From Lachnospiraceae bacterium (GTDB lineage: Bacteria; Bacillota; Clostridia; Lachnospirales; Lachnospiraceae), in contig CAJTEM010000032.1 in NCBI GenBank assembly GCA_910575255.1, positions 1-58,544 of the forward strand: a DNA stretch of 58,544 bases, given 5' to 3'. The notes beneath the pieces were generated by a model. The model saw only the letters and a list, made by a program, of their open reading frames with translations. It made no database searches and was not told the origin of the DNA. Positions 38,137-48,040 of this stretch are shown one piece after another (positions within the stretch are counted from its first letter, which is position 1; each line of letters opens with the position of its first letter). Both the position numbers and the translations under genes were made by a program.

Positions 38137-38173
38137 CCAGAAAATACTATCTCGTTTTTATGGGGAACGATTG

Positions 38174-39157
38174 ATGAAAACACCAACATTGTATATTATA
38201 ATTCCTTGCTATAATGAAGAACAGGTATTGCCAATTACAAGTGGAATTTTTCTGAAAAAGCTTTTGCAATTGATAAAAGATCAATTAATTACCCCAGAAA
38301 GCAAAATTGTTTTTATCAATGATGGGAGTAAAGATTCCACATGGGAAATAATTAAGGAACTTTGTAAAAAAGAATACTATTTGGGAATCTGTTTAAGCAG
38401 AAATCGCGGACATCAAAATGCTTTATTAGCCGGCCTATTAGAAACCAAAGATTTATGTGATATTACAATTTCTATTGACTGTGATGGTCAAGACGACATC
38501 AATGCAATGGACGACATGATATGTGCCTATTATAAAGGTGCTGATATTGTGTATGGGGTAAGAAATAACAGAGATAGTGATACCTGTTTTAAAAAGTTTA
38601 CCGCAGAAATGTTTTACAAAATAATGACTAAGTTAGGGGTCGAATCCATATACAATCATGCGGATTATCGTTTAGTCAGTTCGAAGATTCTGGAGGAATT
38701 GGCACGATATAAAGAAGTAAATCTTTTTTTGCGTGGTATGTTTCCTTTAATAGGATTTAACAGCACTTGCGTCTACTATAAAAGAGAAACAAGAATTGCC
38801 GGAGAAAGCCATTATCCTTTAAGTAAGATGATATCGTTAGCTGTAAACGGCATTACCAGTTTGTCTATTCAGCCAATCCGGTATATTACCTATATGGGAA
38901 TTCTGGTTTCCTTGCTAAGTGGTTTAGGAATCATCTGGGCTGTCTTATGTGTGACATTGCAAATAGCTATATCAGGTTGGACTTCTATGATATGCATTAT
39001 TTGCTTTTTGGGGGGGGCACAAATGATATCTCTGGGAATTATAGGAGAATATATTGGCAAAATTTATTTAGAGACAAAAGAACGGCCAAGATACTCTATC
39101 AAAGAATATACATATAAAACTGAAAATAACAGCACGAAGATAGATTTTATAAAATGA
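38174..39157 (+). CDS. GtrB/DPM1-like polyprenyl-phosphate sugar synthase (GT2, two C-terminal TMs)
   Basis: A 327-residue GT2 enzyme with IIIPCYNEEQ, the DxD region DCDGQDD and two C-terminal helices separated by a short loop, typical of bactoprenol glucosyltransferases. It probably charges undecaprenyl phosphate for the DUF6311-like gene upstream. ATG 38174 is preceded by GGGGAA, while an upstream TTG frame overlaps the previous gene. A G8 run lies in the second helix (FLGGAQM) and is in frame. Confidence 0.9.
   Translation: MKTPTLYIIIPCYNEEQVLPITSGIFLKKLLQLIKDQLITPESKIVFINDGSKDSTWEIIKELCKKEYYLGICLSRNRGHQNALLAGLLETKDLCDITISIDCDGQDDINAMDDMICAYYKGADIVYGVRNNRDSDTCFKKFTAEMFYKIMTKLGVESIYNHADYRLVSSKILEELARYKEVNLFLRGMFPLIGFNSTCVYYKRETRIAGESHYPLSKMISLAVNGITSLSIQPIRYITYMGILVSLLSGLGIIWAVLCVTLQIAISGWTSMICIICFLGGAQMISLGIIGEYIGKIYLETKERPRYSIKEYTYKTENNSTKIDFIK
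39010..39017 (+). repeat. Poly-G run of 8, in frame
   Basis: It reads TTG GGG GGG GCA in the last membrane helix of the GtrB-like gene. Confidence 0.9.
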
Positions 39158-39249
39158 TAAATGACATTAAGGTTATTAAACTTTAGTAGATTATCAAAGG
39201 AAAAATACAAAAGGGAGGAATGCTAAGATATTGTTTTCTTAGCAAGATT

Positions 39250-40368
39250 ATGGTCTACGATAAAATCATTATAGGCGCCGGCATCTACGGTTTATACTCC
39301 GCATTGAAATCCGGAAAATGGGGGGGGCGCATTCTGGTACTTGAATATGACGACCAACCATTCAAACGGGCTACCTACATCAATCAGGCTCGTGTTCATA
39401 ATGGCTATCACTATCCAAGGTCTTATTCTACTGCGATTAAATCTGCGAGCTATTTTGAAAGATTTAACCAGGATTTCGGATTTTGTGTACATTCTAAATT
39501 TGATCAGATCTATGCAACATCCAGGGATTTCTCCTGGACCAATGCAGATCAATTCCGAAGCTTTTGTAAAGCGGCTCAGATTCAGTGTGATGATGTGGCA
39601 ACAAGTATTTATTTTAAAGAGGGCATGTGTGACGGAGCCTTTTTAACAGAAGAATATACTTATGACGCACAGATCCTAAAAGAACACTTCCTAAAAGAAA
39701 TCAGCTTATTGCCCAATATAACTTTACAATTTGGGGCCAAAATTAAAAAATTAAAAAAACACACCAGCCATTATTCCCTGTGTCTGGAAGATGGCTCTGA
39801 ATATAGCAGTGATTTCGTTTTGAATGCCACCTATGCCTCGGTAAATCAAATATTGAAATTCTTAGGATTTGAACCGTTTAAGATTAAATATGAACTGTGT
39901 GAAATTATTCTATGTGATGTGAATGACAAATTGGAAAATGTTGGAATAACTGTCATGGACGGCCCGTTTTTTTCGATCATGCCTTTCGGGAAAACGGGTC
40001 TGCATTCCCTGACATCAGTAACCTTTACTCCACATGTAACCAGTTATGACAAAATTCCCACATTTTCATGCCAGAGAAAAAGCAGGGGATTCTGTTCCCC
40101 GTATCAATTAGGAAACTGCAATGATTGTCCTGCCCGTCCGGCAAGCGCATGGGATTACATGTCAAATCTGGCAAAAAAATATTTAAAAGATCAATGGAAA
40201 TTTGAATATAAATATTCCTTGTTTTCGATGAAGCCCATTTTAAAGATATCGGAAATTGATGATTCCAGACCAACTGTTATCAAATTCTTTTCCAGAGAAC
40301 CAACGTTTATCAGTGTTTTATCAGGAAAAATTAATACTATATATGATTTAGATGAGGTACTTATATGA
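39250..40368 (+). CDS. FAD-dependent oxidoreductase (DAO-like) with cysteine cluster
   Basis: A 372-residue protein beginning with the dinucleotide-binding motif IIIGAGIYGLYSALK. It has the general layout of D-amino-acid-oxidase-type FAD enzymes. Near residues 276-295 it carries C-x7-C-x7-C-x2-C, which could hold zinc or an iron-sulfur centre and is not usual for the fold. The substrate is unknown, and oxidation of a sugar or lipid-linked sugar is possible from context. ATG 39250 fits the domain start but lacks a ribosome site, whereas the ATG at 39220 has GGGAGG only 1 base away. A G8 run encodes Gly25-Gly26. Confidence 0.78.
   Translation: MVYDKIIIGAGIYGLYSALKSGKWGGRILVLEYDDQPFKRATYINQARVHNGYHYPRSYSTAIKSASYFERFNQDFGFCVHSKFDQIYATSRDFSWTNADQFRSFCKAAQIQCDDVATSIYFKEGMCDGAFLTEEYTYDAQILKEHFLKEISLLPNITLQFGAKIKKLKKHTSHYSLCLEDGSEYSSDFVLNATYASVNQILKFLGFEPFKIKYELCEIILCDVNDKLENVGITVMDGPFFSIMPFGKTGLHSLTSVTFTPHVTSYDKIPTFSCQRKSRGFCSPYQLGNCNDCPARPASAWDYMSNLAKKYLKDQWKFEYKYSLFSMKPILKISEIDDSRPTVIKFFSREPTFISVLSGKINTIYDLDEVLI
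39320..39327 (+). repeat. Poly-G run of 8, in frame
   Basis: It reads TGG GGG GGG CGC at about codon 24 of the FAD oxidoreductase, early enough for full on/off control. Confidence 0.9.
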
Positions 40369-41309
40369 TTACCAATAAAGAAAAGAATTTTATATCAGTA
40401 GTTATTTATGTCCGGAATCTGGAGGGAGAAATATACTCTATTTTGTCTTTGATACATACCACATTAGAAAAGCATTTTGATAAATTTGAAATCATCTGTG
40501 TGAATGATGCCTCAGAAGATAATAGCAGAAAAGAAATAGAAAAATTTTCTCAAGAGGTGATATTCTCCATTTTATCAGTTGTTAATATGTCATCGTTCCA
40601 GGGAAAAGAACTATCTATGAATGCTGGGACTGACCTGGCAATTGGTGACTTCATCTATGAATTCGATTCTATGATTTTTGATTATGATGAAGCTTTGATT
40701 ATGAATGCTTATTATAAGTTTTTAGAGGGCTATGACATTGTTTCTGTAGTGCCCGAAAACACTTCTGGATTTACTTCAAAGCTGTTCTATAAAATATTCA
40801 ATCGGTACAGTTTTGCAGGAAATACCATCCAGCAAGAAAGTTTTCGGATTTTGTCCAGGAGAGCTTTTAATCGTGCAAAATCATTGAACCGGGCTCTGGC
40901 TTACCGGAAAGCCGTCTATGCAAGCTGTGGGTTAAGCGCCGCAGTAATTCCCTATAATAACACTGGAAAGGGGAAAAAAATTGAAAAAGAAGAACGGACG
41001 AACAGGACGGAGACTGCCATGGATTCTTTAATACTGTTCACGAATGTAGTACAAAAGTTTTCTTTGTATATCAGTCTTTTGTTCCTGGGGATAACAGTCA
41101 CAATCGGTCTCTATACATGGGGGGTATATTTTAGTGACCGAAAGCCAGTCGAAGGATGGACACCTCTGATGCTCTTTCTTTCCTTAGGGTTTTTCGGGAT
41201 TTTCTTAATATTAACGGTTACATTACAATATTTATCGGTAGTATTGAGACTTATTTTCAAAAAAAGACAATATTTGATAGAATCCATCGAAAAAATGACA
41301 AATAATTGA
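40365..41309 (+). CDS. GT2 family glycosyltransferase with C-terminal TM helices
   Basis: A 314-residue GT2 protein with CVNDASEDNS in the donor domain and two C-terminal helices (about 222-245 and 258-285), as in polyprenyl-phosphate sugar synthases. The metal-binding region reads EFDSMIFD rather than a clean DxD, so activity is uncertain. Its start overlaps the oxidoreductase stop as ATGA. A short G6 run lies at 41119-41124. Confidence 0.82.
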   Translation: MITNKEKNFISVVIYVRNLEGEIYSILSLIHTTLEKHFDKFEIICVNDASEDNSRKEIEKFSQEVIFSILSVVNMSSFQGKELSMNAGTDLAIGDFIYEFDSMIFDYDEALIMNAYYKFLEGYDIVSVVPENTSGFTSKLFYKIFNRYSFAGNTIQQESFRILSRRAFNRAKSLNRALAYRKAVYASCGLSAAVIPYNNTGKGKKIEKEERTNRTETAMDSLILFTNVVQKFSLYISLLFLGITVTIGLYTWGVYFSDRKPVEGWTPLMLFLSLGFFGIFLILTVTLQYLSVVLRLIFKKRQYLIESIEKMTNN

Positions 41310-41318
41310 GGTGAAAAG

Positions 41319-42041
41319 ATGAATTTAAATATAGTGCTCCCTGTCTTAAATGAGGAAAATGATTTAAAACCAGGTGTAGAAACGACCCTGAATTATTTGA
41401 AAACAATCTCCTGGAAAGATCATTTTGAAATAACAATCGCAGATAATGGTTCTACAGATAAAACAGAAGAAATTGCTAAGGATCTGTGCGATACTTATGA
41501 AAATGTAAATTATTTTAAAGTATCCCAGAGAGGAGTCGGTCTTGCCTTTCGGGAGGCAATCAAAAGGAATCCATGTGACATTGTCGGATATATGGATGTT
41601 GATTTAGCAACAGACATTAAACATTTCAGGCAGGTATATGATTCCTTTATGGATCCATCTGTTAATATTGTAGTGGGTTCCCGTTTATTACACGATTCCA
41701 GAGTATATGGCCGGAGTCTGCTTCGGGAAATCACATCCCGCATGCTTAACCTGATTTTAAAAATTGTTCTGAAAGTCCAATTTACAGATGCAATGTGCGG
41801 ATTTAAATTTTACAGAAAAGAGATTGCGAACAGTTTGGTGAAACAGTGCAGTGACAATACTGGCTGGTTTTATTGTGCTGAAATGATGATACGTGCAGAA
41901 TGGGAGGCACTATCGATAACAGAAATTCCTGTGGAGTGGCATGATGATTCCAATTCTAAGGTTAAAATCGGGAAATTAAGTTCCAGCTATCTGGCAGAAA
42001 TCATCAAATTGTATAAAATAAAAAAGAGGAGAAGAACATGA
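41319..42041 (+). CDS. GT2 family glycosyltransferase (polyprenyl-phosphate type)
   Basis: A 240-residue GT2 enzyme with IVLPVLNEEND, DNGSTDKT and the DxD segment YMDVDLATD. It resembles the catalytic part of dolichyl- or polyprenyl-phosphate sugar synthases but has no C-terminal helices. The preceding GT2 protein with helices may be a partner. The gene overlaps the following oxidoreductase gene by four bases. Confidence 0.85.
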   Translation: MNLNIVLPVLNEENDLKPGVETTLNYLKTISWKDHFEITIADNGSTDKTEEIAKDLCDTYENVNYFKVSQRGVGLAFREAIKRNPCDIVGYMDVDLATDIKHFRQVYDSFMDPSVNIVVGSRLLHDSRVYGRSLLREITSRMLNLILKIVLKVQFTDAMCGFKFYRKEIANSLVKQCSDNTGWFYCAEMMIRAEWEALSITEIPVEWHDDSNSKVKIGKLSSSYLAEIIKLYKIKKRRRT

Positions 42042-42964
42042 AGGTTGGATTAGTCGGCTATGGTTATTGGGGAAAAATAATCAGAACTTACATAGATAAA
42101 GATGATAATTTTGAACTGATAAAAATATACACCTTAGAAACAGAGCAAAAGCAAGATAGCTTCTATGTAAATGATCTTGATGAAATTGCTGAAAATCCAG
42201 ATATTGAAGCTGCATTTATCTGCACACCTGTTTCCACTCATTTTTCTATCTGCAAGAAGCTTCTTTCTAAAAAGAAACATGTATTTTGTGAGAAACCAAC
42301 GGTATCCTTGAATGATGATTTGGAATCGCTTTATCGTATTGCCTCAGAAAACGGAGTGATTTTGTATACGGATTATATTTATACTGTTTCCGATTCCATT
42401 CAGATGATGAAGCAAAAAATAGGTGAACTTGGAGAGATTCGTGCGATAGAAGGCAACATCTGTCAATTTGGGAATTTTTATCAACAGGATTCTGTTTATG
42501 AGGTATTAGGTGTTCATTTATTTTCCATTTTGCCGTATTTATTGCCAGAGCTGTCAGTTGATTTTTGTAGACGTGTGGACTGGGAAGATCTGGAACAATA
42601 TGGAGGGAATGCCAGCCTTACCGCTAATAACCATATCTGTGTGAATTTTTCATTTAGTCTACTGAGTCCTAAAAAGGAACGGAAATTGAGCGTGTATGGG
42701 ACAAAGGGAAGTATGGTTTTTGACATGCTTGATGAAGTGGCAACGTTGCGCCAGTATACCTATTCGAAAAAAGCAGATGGCGGGTATATTATAGAAAAGA
42801 AAAATGACTGGAAATATGATGAGAGAAACAATTTGGAGCATACATTGAAAGTATTTTATGAATCTATAGATAAGGGAAATGATGAAAATCAATATATCTC
42901 AGAAAAGGTCAGTGAAATCCTTCATCTTTTAAAAAATCATGCAGATGGCGAAAACCAGCTATAG
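42038..42964 (+). CDS. Gfo/Idh/MocA family NAD(P)-dependent oxidoreductase
   Basis: A 308-residue protein with the N-terminal motif VGLVGYGYWG and the family motif CEKPT near residue 92. Family members oxidise or reduce sugars and nucleotide sugars, for example in making amino or deoxy sugars. It ends the plus-strand operon. Coupled translation with the upstream GT2 gene is suggested by the ATGA overlap. The substrate cannot be told from sequence. Confidence 0.88.
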   Translation: MKVGLVGYGYWGKIIRTYIDKDDNFELIKIYTLETEQKQDSFYVNDLDEIAENPDIEAAFICTPVSTHFSICKKLLSKKKHVFCEKPTVSLNDDLESLYRIASENGVILYTDYIYTVSDSIQMMKQKIGELGEIRAIEGNICQFGNFYQQDSVYEVLGVHLFSILPYLLPELSVDFCRRVDWEDLEQYGGNASLTANNHICVNFSFSLLSPKKERKLSVYGTKGSMVFDMLDEVATLRQYTYSKKADGGYIIEKKNDWKYDERNNLEHTLKVFYESIDKGNDENQYISEKVSEILHLLKNHADGENQL

Positions 42965-43130
42965 AAGCCATAACTGTTCAGAAAAAACAAAAACTAAAAG
43001 AGGAAATATTGATATTATCAGGAGATCCATTGTTTTTCGAAATACAGTTGTGAAGAATTCTCATTCATGGTAAAACATCAAAAAGTGAATCGTTTAATTC
43101 TACCTGAAAATATACCAAATCGTCTGAACT

Positions 43131-43182
43131 TAAGCCGAAGATCTGCCTGACAATACAAATTCCAGGCAGATCTTTTCGGCTT
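43131..43182. terminator. Hairpin between convergent operons
   Basis: A stem of about 18 bp (TAAGCCGAAGATCTGCCTG facing its complement at 43163-43182, with a two-base bulge) lies between the stops at 42964 and 43194. No strong T run follows on either strand, but the location suits a shared terminator. The rest of 42965-43193 shows no gene. Confidence 0.65.
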
Positions 43183-43193
43183 ATATGTTATGC

Positions 43194-45740
43194 TCATTCA
43201 CCCGACGGAGCCATAAACCATTTCTCATACTTTCGTTTCGCAAAAACATTGTTATATTCAACCATCCAATAATCTGACAGCAGTGACGCGTACGGAGACT
43301 CTGATTCATAAGAATACCACTGTCCATTGCGTCCTAAATATCCATGGATATTCATTGCCGGAATAGATTCGCTGAGCTTTAACAAAAATTTCTGATACGG
43401 AGACATTGCAATACCGGCTTCCCGGAAAGCCAGGGAAGACAGATAATTAGCGCTGGTACAGACAGAAGATCTTTCCGCAATATCATAGTTTGCCCAGATA
43501 AGAAACGGCACTTCAAACCGTTTTTGCAGCTCTGCTAATGTCCACTGATCCATAGTTTTCCCCATAAACGTTTCATAAAATTCATCTGTAATACTGGGCT
43601 GGTGATCGCCAAACAGGATCAGAATGACCGGTTCCTCGACCGCACTGAAATAATCAATCAGAATCGGGAGGGCCGCATCGGATTCCCGGATCAGCGTCAG
43701 ATATTCCTCTATATCCGGAAATTGTCCTTCATATCCCGGAATTCTGATTGCGTTATCGCCATAATATCCCGAGAGGTAATCACCATGATTCTGCATAGTC
43801 ACATTAAAGATAAACTTCGGTCTGTTCCCTTGCTTGTTTTTCTCAAATACTTCAATCACTTTACGATAGGAATCCGCATCCGAGAGATAACGATTGCGAA
43901 TTCGTGGTAAATCAGGATCAAACGCACGGATATCAAGGAATTCGTCAAAGGCCAGCAAAGGATATACGCGATCCCGCCCATATCCGGATTTATCGTATGG
44001 ATGAATGGCCGTTGTCTGGTATCCCTGTTCCTTCAGCAATTCAGGCAAGGCCGGAGAAGCCTGCAGGACAAACTGCTGATAAGGAATCGTTCCCGGTATA
44101 AATCCGATGGTGTTTCCTGTCAGAAACTCATATTCTGTGTTGGCGGTTCCCCCTCCATGGGTAGACACCAGCACTTTGCCCTTGATTACATTCTCCGACA
44201 GCGAATGATAATAGGGCAGACAGGTGCGGCTGTCTATTACCGGCGCAACCACACTTAAATCAGAGAAAGCTTCATTCATAACTGCTATGATATGCGGCTT
44301 TCGGGTCTCAGATTCGGGAATGCCGGCATTTTCATGTGTACCATCATTTTTGTCACCTGAGGTTATATATTTGTCATATATACGAGTTACCTCTTCATAG
44401 GAATATCCGGGAGGAGGCGATACCCGCATCTGGCGGACTCCGGCAACCAGGCTGACTGCGACTCCATAGGTTTGAATATTTTTATTCGGGTTCCAGAGAT
44501 CCAGAGGAGGGCAAAAGATATCGGCACTGATGATCATTCCGGTAAGCAAAACTGTAGGGAGTGTCCAGGAGAGCACTGTCTTAACATTGTCCTTTTTCTT
44601 TATCCCTGCAAGATATACTACTATTGTACTCCAAATTCCTCCGCTAACCAAAGCCAGAAACATCTCCCTGGTAAAATCGTAATGATAGTTAAAGGCAACG
44701 TTTCCGGCTGTTCGAATGGTAAAGAAATCCGCAGGAATAATCGGACTGCCCCGGAAGCAAGTGACATAATAGTTGATGACAGCATAACCGTATGTGATGC
44801 AAAAGGTAAGGATTGTGGCAACCGCTATCCTTCTGGTAAATAAATAGAAAAACAACTCTATTACAAAATATAAAATAATGTTTTCAAATACATATAAACT
44901 CTCTATGGTTCCGGAGGCATCCGTGAGAGCTTCTGTATGATAAAAAACGAATACAGCTGTAATCAAAATCGATATTCCGTTGAAAAGGATTTTAATAGCC
45001 GGATTTGAGCTTCTTTGCAAGAATCCATATATTTGTATCAAACAGATAGCGGCTGCTAATAGCAGAAAAACAAATAATACAGATCTTACTGGTTGCCTGT
45101 AACAAATGCATCCTGAAAGATATAGCAAACACAGAAAAAAAAGGACCTTTGCAAATTTCTGTGAATAAATATCAGAATGCAGAATCGCTGCTGCCTTTGG
45201 CAGTGTCAGAAACGTGACAAAAAAGAACAGGAATATACCTCCCAATAATGGCCAGCAATGAAACAAGGAAACCTGGGTTAAGTCTGCACGATATAAAAAA
45301 GAGGTTGGTTCCGGAGCGTATAGATCGATATCTGTAAAAGCCTTTTCATTCTGCTTTATACGAACAATTCCCGATCCTTCCTGTTTTTGAAATTCAATCT
45401 CTAATGACTGAGCGTCCTTAGCTGTATAAATCAAAGAAACTGGTTTCCTGGGGTTGACTGCAGTAAAGACAATCTCGTCTACAAACTGCCAGTTCCCTTC
45501 TTGCCGGAACGCAGTGAAGGAGACTGGCTTGTCATTAATCTTTACATTTAAAATACGGATATCCGTTCCATAAGATTTCTGGTTCTTTCCGGCAGTACCG
45601 ATGATTTCTATGACAACTTGTGGAGATGCCTCAGAAAAAAATGAAGATAAATAGGTACAAGATAATGCCAAAGATAAAAGCAGAGCAGCAGTTAAACTGA
45701 CTATCAATTTTTTTATTGGCAAGGTCAATTGGTCTTTCAT
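43194..45740 (-). CDS. LtaS-like membrane phosphoglycerol transferase with outer N-terminal domain
   Basis: An 848-residue protein. After a first helix (about 11-28) comes an extracytoplasmic beta-rich domain to about residue 150. Several helices follow to about 410, then the alkaline-phosphatase-like catalytic domain. Active-site candidates are Glu490 (MNEAFSDL), Thr532 (GGGTANTEYEF) and Asp712-His713 (FGDHQP). It is longer than typical LtaS (about 640 residues). It probably adds glycerol phosphate or a similar group to the glycan. The start at 45740 has GAGAGA upstream and follows the previous stop by 19 bases. Confidence 0.87.
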   Translation of the reverse strand: MKDQLTLPIKKLIVSLTAALLLSLALSCTYLSSFFSEASPQVVIEIIGTAGKNQKSYGTDIRILNVKINDKPVSFTAFRQEGNWQFVDEIVFTAVNPRKPVSLIYTAKDAQSLEIEFQKQEGSGIVRIKQNEKAFTDIDLYAPEPTSFLYRADLTQVSLFHCWPLLGGIFLFFFVTFLTLPKAAAILHSDIYSQKFAKVLFFLCLLYLSGCICYRQPVRSVLFVFLLLAAAICLIQIYGFLQRSSNPAIKILFNGISILITAVFVFYHTEALTDASGTIESLYVFENIILYFVIELFFYLFTRRIAVATILTFCITYGYAVINYYVTCFRGSPIIPADFFTIRTAGNVAFNYHYDFTREMFLALVSGGIWSTIVVYLAGIKKKDNVKTVLSWTLPTVLLTGMIISADIFCPPLDLWNPNKNIQTYGVAVSLVAGVRQMRVSPPPGYSYEEVTRIYDKYITSGDKNDGTHENAGIPESETRKPHIIAVMNEAFSDLSVVAPVIDSRTCLPYYHSLSENVIKGKVLVSTHGGGTANTEYEFLTGNTIGFIPGTIPYQQFVLQASPALPELLKEQGYQTTAIHPYDKSGYGRDRVYPLLAFDEFLDIRAFDPDLPRIRNRYLSDADSYRKVIEVFEKNKQGNRPKFIFNVTMQNHGDYLSGYYGDNAIRIPGYEGQFPDIEEYLTLIRESDAALPILIDYFSAVEEPVILILFGDHQPSITDEFYETFMGKTMDQWTLAELQKRFEVPFLIWANYDIAERSSVCTSANYLSSLAFREAGIAMSPYQKFLLKLSESIPAMNIHGYLGRNGQWYSYESESPYASLLSDYWMVEYNNVFAKRKYEKWFMAPSGE

Positions 45741-45759
45741 ATGTTGTCTCTCATATATT

Positions 45760-47335
45760 TTAAGTATCATTATATTTTTTATAAATTGTAGGTGTTACAT
45801 ATTCTATCTCCATATTGCGGAAATGATCTTCGAGTATATCTTTAACATGTTTTTCATGTAACGGATCATTATAGGCATTATCGAGCGCCTCATCAAAATG
45901 GCTTTTCCGATCCTTAAACCCATCAAATCCGGCAATATATATTTTACCGCATTCCGTTGACTGAAGGAGATTGAGTAAGCATAAGACACTGTCAGAAGTT
46001 CTCTTTCCCTCAATATTACTTGCCTTTAAATAATTAACAACATACCCCGCAGAAATCTCCTGATGCAACAAATTCGAAGTTATAATTAATTTTTCTTTCT
46101 TTATATTTTTTCTTTCATAACTATATCTTTTGGTATTAGTAAAAAAGAAATAATCGCTGGAGACAAAATCACAGCTAAAATTCACGGAAATCACGAAGCA
46201 GTTACATTCTCTGATAACATTGAGTATTTTATTCTTCCAATGCAGGATACTTTCTCCCGGTGCCAGTACAAGGATTGCTTTCTCTTTAAATATTTTTCTC
46301 AAAGCTTTTAATGTATTTCCGTCATCGATATTAATATCCTGATAATTATTATATAATGATTGAATATACTCCTGATTAAAGATAACCTTTTCTTCCGGAA
46401 TTATGGATTCCAGTATTGCACGGATATCTTTGGTTTTTAAAGTCCCCTTTTTTATTAAAAATTCAGGATAGGTCCTGTGCAGATTATACATTGCCGAGAG
46501 TGCATAAGGGACGGCATACCCCCATGGACACTCCTGTTTTATCTTGGCTATAAAATCATCGATGGCATCATAAATAAAATTAATATTATAAATCCCTCTT
46601 TTTTCCCTGATCAGGTAATCCATAACTAATTCGATACAAAGATTTCCCGGAATTCTCCCGATTCCATTTAAAGATGCGTCAATGAAAATATCCTTTTTGT
46701 TTTCAAAGTACGAGATGAATTCTTGTGCCAATGAATAAGCAAGGCCCAGATTTTCATGCAAATGGGCCGATATTTTGATTTCAACACGTAAATTATTTTG
46801 TAAAAGAGAACTGATGCGTTTAATATCATTGATCGTCATGGAGCCAAAGGTATCTACGATTGTAAAAACATCCGGACAGGTTTCATTAACTTGGTCGATC
46901 AAATCCAACAATTCTCTATCGTTATAGCCCATAATATTAATTGGGTTACAATGGCAGACGTATCCGGACTTTTTGACCAATTCACATAATTGCAACCCCT
47001 CATTTACATCATATTTGTGAAAGGATACACGGATATGTCTGATAATGTTATCACAAGGTTCCAGCCTGCCCCAATCCCATTTGTCTTCCTGAACCATCAG
47101 GGAATATTCCTGCCCGTCCGTTTTTTCAGGGATAATTCTTTTTGCCTCCGCAACGGTATTATACAAACTTCGGTTATTGTCATATGCCGTATTTTTCAAA
47201 TATCCTAACTCAATTACATCTACCCCCCCCCCACGAAAGATTTTCGATAATTCCATGAAGGACGCGTTTCCCGAAATTCCAATCATTCACGTTTCCTCCA
47301 TCCCGCAATGAACTGTCGATCAATTTTATGCTCAT
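45760..47335 (-). CDS. DRE-TIM aldolase-like protein fused to GT42/DUF115-like domain, frame-broken at a G10 run (phase OFF)
   Basis: GAGGAG lies 8 bases before the ATG at 47335. The first frame reads LIDSSLRDGGNVNDWNFG, the metal-binding entrance motif of HMGL/4-hydroxy-2-oxoacid aldolases, then stops just past a G10 run (after WGGGRCN). The barrel continues in another frame (VDVIELGYL, HLHENLGL, GIGRIPGN). G9 would join them into 524 residues. The last 180 or so residues (VLAPGESI, IYIAGFDGF) resemble MptE/GT42-type transferases. A simple reading from an ATG at 47286 would lose the metal site and is rejected. It probably makes a 2-oxo-3-deoxy sugar acid for the CMP-sugar synthetase upstream, which is inference. 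Confidence 0.82.
47223..47232 (-). repeat. Poly-G run of 10, gene out of frame (G9 restores)
   Basis: Ten C on the plus strand. In the frame from ATG 47335, G10 reads TGG GGG GGG GGT AGA and soon reaches TGA. G9 opens the whole barrel. Confidence 0.92.
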
Positions 47336-47347
47336 GTGTTTTTCTCC

Positions 47348-48022
47348 TCAGAGGCTCAGTTTATCGATTCCTGACATATGAATGGCATTTGCCAAATCGA
47401 AATCGCTGGGATTATCAATATCAATTGCTTCAATAGAGGAACAAATACAGATATAAGGATTGATTCCTGTCCTGCCTCCTGTTTTTCTGAAAACTTCTTT
47501 GGTAAATACATAAGGCGTCGGTAATTCTTCATATATGGGAATTAAATCCTGCGTCCTTGGATAATAATCTAAAGAAAAATTCATGGGTTTTTGATTTTGC
47601 CACATAAAATTTCTGATTTCCCTTGCACAAAAAGCAGAATCATAGTTACCGGATTCCACGGCTTTAATGCAGGCTTCAATATGTTCCTCCTTCATAAATG
47701 GAGATGTGGCATGACACATAACATACAAGTCCGAGGGATAATCATTGATAAAGCTTTTTATCAGATCATTGCTTTTGGTTTGTTGAGTATCCAGATATTC
47801 CGGCCTTTTCAGCCATGTAACTTCACAGGGAATATACTGACATATTTCTTTTTTGCTGCAATAAACAACAATTTCCGTAATAATCCCTTTCTTTTTTAAC
47901 AAAACCAGTGTTTCAAGAATAAATGAAATAAGCGGTTTCCCATCATCCATGGGCTTTAAATTCTTGCCCGGAATCCGTTCATTATTCAGTTTAATCGGGA
48001 CAAATGCTACTGTATTGCTCAT
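47348..48022 (-). CDS. CMP-sugar (acylneuraminate-type) cytidylyltransferase
   Basis: A 224-residue NeuA/CMP-sugar synthetase-like enzyme. It has PIKLNNERIPGKNLKP at the CTP site, CHATSPF in the middle and EAIDIDNPSDFDLA near the end. Such enzymes activate sialic, pseudaminic, legionaminic or ulosonic acids with CTP. It lies 12 bases upstream of the aldolase-like gene, which could supply the acid. AGGTGA lies 6 bases before the start. Confidence 0.87.
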   Translation of the reverse strand: MSNTVAFVPIKLNNERIPGKNLKPMDDGKPLISFILETLVLLKKKGIITEIVVYCSKKEICQYIPCEVTWLKRPEYLDTQQTKSNDLIKSFINDYPSDLYVMCHATSPFMKEEHIEACIKAVESGNYDSAFCAREIRNFMWQNQKPMNFSLDYYPRTQDLIPIYEELPTPYVFTKEVFRKTGGRTGINPYICICSSIEAIDIDNPSDFDLANAIHMSGIDKLSL

Positions 48023-48040
48023 ATTTTCACCTGTCGTCCT

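Noticed and set aside
45760-47286. Aldolase-like gene starting at ATG 47286
   Set aside because: The true start is at 47335 in another frame, with a strong ribosome site and the LRDGG motif. The 47286 start only reflects the G10 frame break.
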